A DNA stretch of 11,401 nucleotides from Thioalkalivibrio sp. GTDB taxonomy: Bacteria; Pseudomonadota; Gammaproteobacteria; Ectothiorhodospirales; Ectothiorhodospiraceae. The stretch's first letter is position 1. Each line of letters starts with the position of its first letter. The notes beneath the pieces are model-generated. The model had not been told where the DNA came from and did no database searches. It saw only the letters and a program-made list of their open reading frames with translations. Below are positions 6,890 to 11,401 of this stretch, one piece after another. The position numbers were made by a program, and so were the translations under genes. Location: NCBI GenBank assembly GCA_003555285.1, contig PWGH01000197.1, positions 1 through 11,401 of the forward strand. Direction: 5' to 3'.

Positions 6890-7675
6890 TCAGCGTTCGC
6901 GTTCGAGCCCTTGGTTGGCGCCGTTCGGGATGGCCCCAACCGGTGCCAGCGGTAGATGCAGCACGAAGGTGGTACTGCCATGTTCCGACTCGACGGCAAT
7001 ATCCCCGCCGTGCGCCTCGACGATGGACCGGGTGATCGCGAGCCCCAGACCCGCCCCTTCGCCGTGGCCGGAGCGTTCGGGATCGACCCGGTGAAACCGG
7101 TCGAAGAGCAGCGGCAGCCGATCCGGCGCAATGGTCGGCCCCGGGTTGCGCACGCTAAGCCGTGCCCGATCGCCTTGGGCCTTGATCGAGATGTCCACGC
7201 AGCCTCCGGCCGGAGTGTGACGCAGGGCGTTCGACAAGAGGTTCGACAGCGCGCGGCGGCGCAGCAGGTCGAGTTCGAGATCGGCGGCGGTGAGCACCCC
7301 CTCGGGTTCCTTGACCTTGCCCCGGCGCAGCAGGCTGCGCACCCGCGCGAGCAATTCGGAAAAGGCAAAGGGCTTGACCAGGTAATCGTCGGCCCCCAGT
7401 TCCAGGCCGCGGACCCGATCCTCGACCTGATCGCGCGCGGTCAGAAACAGCACGGGCATCGCGCTTCCGGACAGCCGCAGCGCCTGCAGCAGTGCCCAGC
7501 CGTCCAGCCGGGGCAGCATCACGTCGAGCACCAGCAGATCGTGGTCGCCCGTGGTGGCCAGATGGAGGCCATCGAGGCCGTCGCGGGCCAGATCGACCCG
7601 GAATCCGGCCTCGCTCAGACCCTTGCGTAGGTAGTCGCCGGTCTCCGGTTCGTCTTCGACGATCAGGATCTTCAC
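6890..7675 (-). CDS. Chimeric remnant: CusR-like receiver fused in frame to a CusS-like kinase ATPase domain
   Basis: A 261-residue open frame. Residues 1-~118 are an OmpR/CusR-type receiver: [20 protein letters not shown], acceptor D51 ([13 protein letters not shown]), T79 and K101 ([22 protein letters not shown]). Residues ~128-141 ([14 protein letters not shown]) are the beginning of the regulator's effector domain. From residue ~142 it becomes the ATPase domain of a heavy-metal sensor kinase: [14 protein letters not shown] (N-box, N149), [21 protein letters not shown] and [20 protein letters not shown]. Missing are the winged helix, the kinase's membrane and periplasmic parts, HAMP and the phosphorylated His. 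Regulators of this type are ~225 residues and kinases ~450-470, so about 1.3-1.4 kb would have been lost. The join falls where both parents typically read LLRR(R)A. The start is a GTG with no clear ribosome site, chosen because the family begins M-[KR]-I-L-[IV]-V-E-D-[ED]. It probably once controlled the nearby cus genes. It cannot bind DNA or autophosphorylate in the usual way, so it is perhaps a pseudogene despite its open frame. Confidence 0.85.
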   Translation of the reverse strand: MKILIVEDEPETGDYLRKGLSEAGFRVDLARDGLDGLHLATTGDHDLLVLDVMLPRLDGWALLQALRLSGSAMPVLFLTARDQVEDRVRGLELGADDYLVKPFAFSELLARVRSLLRRGKVKEPEGVLTAADLELDLLRRRALSNLLSNALRHTPAGGCVDISIKAQGDRARLSVRNPGPTIAPDRLPLLFDRFHRVDPERSGHGEGAGLGLAITRSIVEAHGGDIAVESEHGSTTFVLHLPLAPVGAIPNGANQGLERER

Positions 7676-7750
7676 GCGATGGGGACACCGGCTTGGGGTC
7701 GGTCCTTATTCTGCCAGGATCATCGCGGAAGCTTCGCAGGAACCTTCCTT

Positions 7751-7776
7751 GTAGGAGGCGAGCCCCCTCGGCGACC
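7751..7776 (+). repeat. REP-like element (GTAG + hairpin)
   Basis: The sequence starts GTAGGAGGCGAG and continues CCCCCTCGGCGACC. CGAG (7759-7762) pairs with CTCG (7767-7770) around CCCC. A leading GTAG tetranucleotide followed by a GC-rich palindrome is the layout of RAYT-associated REP elements, such as GTAGGAGC...GCGAC in pseudomonads. The stem is short, and only one copy is seen here. The whole interval 7676-7866, between two minus-strand genes, contains no other feature I can support. Confidence 0.35.
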
Positions 7777-7866
7777 GCCCTTCACGGCGCCAAGCAGGAA
7801 CGGACGTTGACGGACACCAATCCTCTCCGTCGAACAGTGGTTTGGTGGGCCCGTTGTGGGGTGGGG

Positions 7867-9090
7867 TCAGGAGGCACGGCAGCCGGTCAGTTTCAGTTGC
7901 TGGCCGGCACGGATCAGGTAGCGGGGACCCGCGATGCCGTTGGCCTCGGCGATGGTCCGGGTGTTGGGGCAGCCCTGCTGGTGGGCGATGGTCGACAGGG
8001 TATCGCCGGGGCGTACGGTGTAGGTGCGCACCGCGAGCAGGATTCGGCGTTCCTCGCGGGCTGCGTGCAGCCGTTGCGCCAGCATCAATCGGGGTCCTGC
8101 GAGGCAGTGTTCGTGGTAGCGGGCCACCAGTGAGGCCGGAAGGTGCACGATAGCGCCCGCGGGCAGGGTGGCATCATGGTCGTGGCGCGCATTGAGGTTG
8201 CGCAGCGTGCGGAACCAGCCGGACCGGCTATCGCCGGATTGGCTATCGGATGGACCCCCGGACTGACCCAGGCAAACGCTGAGTTCGCTCAGGCTGATCG
8301 GTGCCTGCAGGATGATACGGTCGGGCACCGGGTTCAGCGGCGGAAGGATCAGGCCATAGGCCTCCGGACGCTGGAACAGCAGGGCCGCCGCCAACACGTA
8401 GGGGACGTACTCCTGCGTCTCACGGGGCAACTGCCGGAAGAACTCCGGGTTCCAGAAGCTCGGATCATCACTGCTTCTCACCAGGCGCCGGACGCGGGTC
8501 TCCCCCAGGTTGTAGGCGGTCAGCGCCAGTTCCAGATCGCCGTCGTATTCGGCGAAGCGCTCCTTCAGGTAGGCCACATTGGCGCGGGTGGCGGCGGTCG
8601 GATCGAAGCGCAGATCGAAATCGTCTTCCGTGGCCAGCCCCAGGCGCAGCCCGGTGTGGTGCATGAACTGCAGCGGCCCGGCGGCCCCGGCCCGGGAGAC
8701 CGAATGCACCCGGCCGCCGGATTCCTTGGCCAGAATGCCGAACAGCAAGGCCTCGGGCAGGCCTGCCGCCTGATATTCCGGCGCCATCAGGTGGCGCATG
8801 TGTGCGTAGTGCTCGTAGGCGTCGAGCAGCGTGGGGCGCATCCAGGTCAGCCACTCGTTCAGCGCGGCCCGGACCAGACTATGGCTCTCGATGGCCTCGG
8901 CGAAGGCCGCGTCGGCCAAGGACCAGCGTTCGAGATCCGAACGCGTCAGGACCTCGTTGGCCGGAGCTGCGGAAGCCGAGCCTGCGTCGAACGGGGTGTC
9001 ATGGTTCAGAGCGAAGGCGGGAGCCGTCGCCCACAGTGGGCTGCAGGCGAGCAGCAGCCAGCCCGCCGCGTGGGCAATCGATGGTGTCAA
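7867..9090 (-). CDS. MltD-like lytic transglycosylase with C-terminal LysM, exported
   Basis: A periplasmic muramidase-like enzyme that cleaves peptidoglycan with formation of 1,6-anhydromuramic ends. I place the start at the TTG of 9090-9088, giving 407 residues, because a perfect GGAGG (9102-9098) lies seven bases upstream. The protein then begins with a signal peptide, MTPSIAHAAGWLLLACSPLW followed by ATAPAFA, with likely cleavage after A27. An upstream ATG at 9201 in the same frame would add 37 residues with no secretory character. The transglycosylase (SLT) domain spans about residues 95-225: catalytic Glu123 in ILAKESGG, then AGAAGPLQFM, and AYNLGETRV at 192-200. Residues ~265-325 resemble a degenerate LysM-like spacer as in MltD. 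A clear LysM, TYTVRPGDTLSTIAHQQGC to LIRAGQQLKL, spans about 356-401. LLAC at 13-16 is a weak lipobox, so a lipoprotein form cannot be excluded. It lies 141 bp downstream of mtnC on the same strand. Confidence 0.88.
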   Translation of the reverse strand: MTPSIAHAAGWLLLACSPLWATAPAFALNHDTPFDAGSASAAPANEVLTRSDLERWSLADAAFAEAIESHSLVRAALNEWLTWMRPTLLDAYEHYAHMRHLMAPEYQAAGLPEALLFGILAKESGGRVHSVSRAGAAGPLQFMHHTGLRLGLATEDDFDLRFDPTAATRANVAYLKERFAEYDGDLELALTAYNLGETRVRRLVRSSDDPSFWNPEFFRQLPRETQEYVPYVLAAALLFQRPEAYGLILPPLNPVPDRIILQAPISLSELSVCLGQSGGPSDSQSGDSRSGWFRTLRNLNARHDHDATLPAGAIVHLPASLVARYHEHCLAGPRLMLAQRLHAAREERRILLAVRTYTVRPGDTLSTIAHQQGCPNTRTIAEANGIAGPRYLIRAGQQLKLTGCRAS

Positions 9091-9097
9091 GGCTGAT

Positions 9098-9102
9098 CCT
9101 CC
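9098..9102 (-). promoter_or_regulatory. Ribosome binding site GGAGG that fixes the TTG start of the transglycosylase
   Basis: On the minus strand GGAGG is followed by seven bases (ATCAGCC) and then TTG (9090-9088). Translation from there opens directly with a signal peptide. No comparable site precedes the in-frame ATG codons further upstream. Confidence 0.75.
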
Positions 9103-9151
9103 GGGACCTGTTGCGTCAAGCCGCCCCCGTGGGACCATCTCACGAGGCACC

Positions 9152-9166
9152 GTCCATGCGATGGAC
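9152..9166. repeat. Short inverted repeat upstream of the transglycosylase gene
   Basis: GTCCAT (9152-9157) and ATGGAC (9161-9166) are exact reverse complements around GCG. It lies in the 141-bp interval between mtnC and the transglycosylase, ~60 bp before the TTG start. It could be an operator or a weak mRNA hairpin; with 6-bp arms chance is possible. Confidence 0.3.
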
Positions 9167-9231
9167 CGGGCGGGCGTTGGTTGCTGGTGAAGCGGCCGCA
9201 AATCGTCATCCGCCGCACGTTTCCGGCCAGC

Positions 9232-9945
9232 CTAGGCGCCCTCGAGCGCGAGCTCGGCGAAGCTTGTCACCACCGGGATTCCGAGGGCCTCCAGCGGCGC
9301 ATTACCGGGGCGGTGCACCCCGGCCACGGCCAACCCCGCCGTGCGGGCGGCCGCCAGTTCGGGTTCCAGATCGGAGAGGAACAGGATCTCGGCCGGGGCC
9401 AGCCCGATGGCCTCGGCGATGTGCCGGTAGGAGTCCGGCTCGGTTTTCGCCCCAGTGCGGGTATCGAAGAAGCCCCGGAAGCGGGATCGGAGATCGCCCG
9501 CGACGGTGTGGCCGAAGAACAGGTCCTGCGCCTCAACCGAACCCGACGAATACACGTACACGGGCAGGCCGGATTGCGCCCAGCCCGCGAGCGCGGCAAC
9601 GGCATCGTCGTACACGTGCGCCTTCAGGGCGCCGCTGGCATAGCCGCCGCGCCAGATCATGCCCTGCAGGGCCTTCAGCGGCGGTGCCTTGCGATCGGCA
9701 TCCAGCCAGTCGATCAGCAGGGTGGCGACCGCGGCCGGCGGCGCATCGGACGGCAGACCGCCCAGGGTGCGCGCCTCGGCCAGCAGCGCGGCGACCTCGG
9801 GGGCCTCGGCGTGCTCGGTGACGAAGGCGGCCAGCCGTGCTCGCGCATACGGAAACAGCACGTCCTTCACGAAGGACACCGAGCCCACCGTGCCCTCGAT
9901 GTCGGTCAGGATCGCGCGGGCGCGCATCGGTTCGGGTGTCGGCAT
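9232..9945 (-). CDS. mtnC: Enolase-phosphatase E1 (methionine salvage)
   Basis: A bifunctional HAD-family enzyme. It converts 2,3-diketo-5-methylthiopentyl-1-phosphate to the enol form and dephosphorylates it to acireductone, the substrate of MtnD. The 237-residue product begins MPTPEPMRARAILTDIEGT. Visible motifs are DIEGT (15-19, nucleophile D15), VSFVKDVLFPYA, the second HAD motif SSGS (133-136), K167 in GAKTEPDSY, and the metal-binding SDLEPE (191-196). Length is close to the ~229-residue E. coli-type family. The same frame extends 36 codons further upstream into mtnD, but that part (Pro/Ser/Arg rich) is not family-like. I choose the ATG at 9945, which follows the mtnD stop by 10 bp with a weak GAGCGG ribosome site overlapping that stop. 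An alternative start is M7. Confidence 0.93.
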   Translation of the reverse strand: MPTPEPMRARAILTDIEGTVGSVSFVKDVLFPYARARLAAFVTEHAEAPEVAALLAEARTLGGLPSDAPPAAVATLLIDWLDADRKAPPLKALQGMIWRGGYASGALKAHVYDDAVAALAGWAQSGLPVYVYSSGSVEAQDLFFGHTVAGDLRSRFRGFFDTRTGAKTEPDSYRHIAEAIGLAPAEILFLSDLEPELAAARTAGLAVAGVHRPGNAPLEALGIPVVTSFAELALEGA

Positions 9946-9955
9946 CGACGTCCGC

Positions 9956-10480
9956 TCAGGCCTCGCCATGCGCCGGGAAACGGGCGGCGATGGCGTCACC
10001 CGTGAAGGTGGCGACCCAGCCTTCGGGATTGCTGAACAGGCGCAACGCGGCAAAGGCCGGGCGCGTGCCCATGTCGAACCAGTGCCGGGTGCCGGCCGGC
10101 ACGCTGATCAGGTCGCCCGCGGCGACCTCCACATGCAGGACCTCGTCGCCCAGGTGCAGGAAGAAGGATCCGCCGCCGCTCAGCATCAGCCGGCATTCGT
10201 CCTCGGCGTGGGTGTGCTCGGCAAGGAACTTCTCCCGCATCGTTGCGTGATTGGGGGTCTCGGGGGTCACGGCGACCACGTCGGCGGTGGTGTAGCCGAA
10301 CTGCTGCTTCAGGTCCTCGATGATCGGGCCCAGGGCCTCCAGGCTGCGATCCTCCGGCAGACTGCGGCGTTCGAACCGGATGCCGCGGCGGTCGAGTTCG
10401 GCCGTGATCCCGGCCGGGTCCACCACGCGTAGCTGGGGGTTGGCGGGTTGGTCGTCGGCATAGATGGACAACTGGCTCAT
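9956..10480 (-). CDS. mtnD: Acireductone dioxygenase (methionine salvage)
   Basis: A cupin enzyme that oxidises acireductone with O2. The Fe form gives formate and the 2-keto precursor of methionine; the Ni form gives methylthiopropionate, formate and CO. The 174-residue product begins MSQLSIYADDQP. The metal ligands are visible: H89 and H91 in EHTHAEDE, E95, and H133 in AGTRHWFDMG. The 44-residue spacing from first to last His equals that of the Klebsiella enzyme (H96 to H140). The ATG at 10480 overlaps the mtnB stop as ATGA, which indicates translational coupling, and has AGGA seven bases upstream. An upstream ATG ten codons earlier lies inside mtnB and is unlikely. Confidence 0.95.
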   Translation of the reverse strand: MSQLSIYADDQPANPQLRVVDPAGITAELDRRGIRFERRSLPEDRSLEALGPIIEDLKQQFGYTTADVVAVTPETPNHATMREKFLAEHTHAEDECRLMLSGGGSFFLHLGDEVLHVEVAAGDLISVPAGTRHWFDMGTRPAFAALRLFSNPEGWVATFTGDAIAARFPAHGEA

Positions 10481-11103
10481 CGGCGGATCCTGAGTTCTTC
10501 GAGCAGGCAAGTGAGTAGGAATTCCAGCGCGAGAACATGGCGATAGGCCTCGTTCACCGTGGCGCCCCAGACATAGAGGCCGTGCCCCGCGAGCAGGAAG
10601 CTGCGGGCCGGGGAGGAAAAACTGCCGGCGGCCTCGATGCGCCGGGTCAGCGCCGGGATGTCCTGGTCATTGCCATGCACATCGATCGTCAGGCGCCCGG
10701 TGTGTGTGGTCTGACCGGCCAGGGCCTTTTGCAGTTCGAAGCCCTCGAGCACGAGGACGCCGTCGGCGGCCGCGATCCGGGACAGCACCGTCGCCGCCAT
10801 CGAATGGATGTGCAGCACCGCGCCGATGCCGGGATCGTGCCGGTACAGCCCCAGGTGCAGTGGCGTCTCGGCCGAGGTCCCGGCCGCGTAGGCGCCTTGG
10901 AGTGGGATGACCAGCACGTCGCTCTCGCGCAGGGCGGCCTTGTCGGCGCCGGATCGGGTGATCGCGACGCGCTGTTCATCCAGGCGGACCGAGAAGTTGC
11001 CGCTGGTCGCCGGGACCAGGTTCCGGGTTCCCAGATCCCGAACCACCTGAACCAATCGGACCAGCGCGGGGCTGCGGGCGGTGACGGGCGGCGAGAGGCT
11101 CAT
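10477..11103 (-). CDS. mtnB: Methylthioribulose-1-phosphate dehydratase (methionine salvage)
   Basis: A class II aldolase-fold zinc enzyme that dehydrates 5-methylthioribulose-1-phosphate to the diketone used by MtnC. The 208-residue product shows LVPATSGNFSVRL (29-41), the catalytic-type Glu79 in SAETPLH, zinc ligands H98 and H100 in HIHS, a third His174 in AGHGLYVWG, and EGFELQKALAG (120-130), all typical of MtnB. The start ATG at 11103 has AGGA six bases upstream. It is first of the mtnB-mtnD-mtnC cluster. The remaining pathway genes (mtnA, mtnP or mtnN) are not in the window. Confidence 0.95.
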   Translation of the reverse strand: MSLSPPVTARSPALVRLVQVVRDLGTRNLVPATSGNFSVRLDEQRVAITRSGADKAALRESDVLVIPLQGAYAAGTSAETPLHLGLYRHDPGIGAVLHIHSMAATVLSRIAAADGVLVLEGFELQKALAGQTTHTGRLTIDVHGNDQDIPALTRRIEAAGSFSSPARSFLLAGHGLYVWGATVNEAYRHVLALEFLLTCLLEELRIRR

Positions 11104-11173
11104 GGCGGATCCTGGCTGCGGACGGGTCGACGCAAGGGGTCGGGCACACGGAACTGCGCCGACAGACGCGCCA

Positions 11174-11203
11174 AGAATAGAGCTTTTGTCACGGCTGGAT
11201 CAA
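11174..11203 (-). promoter_or_regulatory. Candidate sigma-70 promoter of the mtnBDC cluster
   Basis: On the minus strand TTGATC (11203-11198) is followed after 18 bases by TATTCT (11179-11174), each 4 of 6 to consensus. The region TGACAAAAGC between them is the most AT-rich stretch in the surroundings. Transcription would start near 11166, leaving a ~60-base leader before mtnB in which I see no known riboswitch. The -35 hexamer overlaps the stop codon of the upstream gene and one arm of an inverted repeat. Confidence 0.4.
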
Positions 11204-11222
11204 CGCCCCGGCCGATCCAGCC
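11193..11222. terminator. Hairpin across the end of the DUF4139 gene
   Basis: GGCTGGATC (11193-11201) and GATCCAGCC (11214-11222) are perfect 9-bp reverse complements around a 12-base GC-rich loop. The stem includes part of the upstream gene's stop codon (minus-strand TGA at 11202-11200). On the minus strand it is followed by GTGACAAAAGC rather than a T-run, so intrinsic termination would be weak. It may partly insulate mtnB from upstream transcription. Confidence 0.4.
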
Positions 11223-11401
11223 CCTGCAAGGTGTTCACCTCCTGCGGCCAGGAGACGGTATAGCCGAACTGCAGGGTTTCGGTGCCGCCGGCAGCCATTG
11301 CCCGGGTCCAGGACAGCACGCCCAACCGGTCGTCGACGGCGCGCGCGGTGGGTGGCGTGGTCGTGGCCGTGAGTTCGACCTGGATGCGCTCGTCCCTGGA
11401 C
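11200..11401 (-). CDS. C-terminal end of a DUF4139 (MuiA-like) protein (partial)
   Basis: The last 66 codons and the TGA stop are present; the rest is beyond the window. The peptide reads SRDERIQVELTATTTPPTA, then GVLSWTRAMAAGGTETLQF and GYTVSWPQE, ending LQGLDRPGR. This matches the end of DUF4139 domains, which read roughly 'DERIKVELL..P', then 'G.L.W...L.PGE...I.FGY.V.WP....L.GL'. These are periplasmic or envelope proteins of unknown function, some called 'mucoidy inhibitor MuiA'. It ends 97 bp before mtnB on the same strand. The family call is from pattern memory on a short piece. Confidence 0.62.
   Translation of the reverse strand, partial: SRDERIQVELTATTTPPTARAVDDRLGVLSWTRAMAAGGTETLQFGYTVSWPQEVNTLQGLDRPGR

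Noticed and set aside
6890..7675. Chimera as a simple frameshifted response regulator
   Set aside because: The downstream sequence is not an out-of-frame regulator but a well-formed kinase ATPase domain in the same frame, so a fusion explains it better.
8205..8252. Direct repeat GGCTATCG inside the transglycosylase gene
   Set aside because: Two short copies in a low-complexity Ser/Gly/Asp linker; the reading frame is preserved and nothing suggests a mobile element.
9946..10053. 36-codon N-terminal extension of MtnC
   Set aside because: It overlaps mtnD, is rich in Pro/Ser/Arg, and the MtnC family begins close to the DIEGT motif. The ATG at 9945 fits better.
10481..10510. Ten-codon N-terminal extension of MtnD
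   Set aside because: The ATGA overlap with mtnB plus AGGA before the inner ATG gives a normal MtnD of 174 residues.
11104..11173. Possible SAM-type riboswitch before mtnB
   Set aside because: The ~60-base leader shows no recognisable SAM riboswitch core or long paired helices.

Overview
The window is high-GC DNA, densely packed with genes and with short structured intergenic regions. Protein similarities (CusA, MtnB/MtnD/MtnC, an MltD-like LysM transglycosylase) and the interspersed-repeat types suggest a gammaproteobacterium. A Chromatiales/Ectothiorhodospiraceae-like or related free-living lineage is possible, but that placement is inference. No rRNA, tRNA, CRISPR array, transposase or phage gene was seen.

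Left part (1-4858, + strand). The window opens in the last codons of a copper/silver efflux adaptor whose C-terminus looks like a CusF metallochaperone fold. A complete CusA-type RND pump follows 10 bp later. After a 203-bp intergenic region with three inverted repeats comes a protein with an N-terminal metallo-beta-lactamase-fold domain and two C-terminal rhodanese domains, of the sulfane-sulfur handling kind. Its metal site is altered.

Middle part (4945-7675, - strand). A soluble receiver-PAS-PAS-HisKA_2-HATPase sensor kinase converges on the rhodanese gene. A GTAGGGTGGGC-type palindromic repeat with a fresh 15-bp tandem duplication lies between them. Upstream of the kinase is the oddest gene in the window: an in-frame chimera. 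Its first ~140 residues are a CusR/CopR-like response regulator receiver, and the rest is the ATPase end of a CusS/CopS-like heavy-metal sensor kinase. The DNA-binding domain, the periplasmic sensor, the membrane segments and the histidine domain are all missing. This looks like the remains of the two-component system that once controlled the pump, fused by a deletion at a short shared sequence.

Right part (7867-11401, - strand). The order of transcription is: the end of a DUF4139 (MuiA-like) gene, then mtnB, mtnD and mtnC (three consecutive steps of the methionine salvage pathway, tightly coupled by a 4-bp overlap and a 10-bp gap), then a LysM-containing lytic transglycosylase. The transglycosylase very probably starts at a TTG codon behind a perfect GGAGG.

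Taken together the window joins three jobs: metal efflux with a damaged regulator, sulfur handling (rhodanese fusion and methylthioadenosine salvage), and cell-wall turnover. I see no complete undescribed system. The best candidate for follow-up is the receiver-ATPase chimera.
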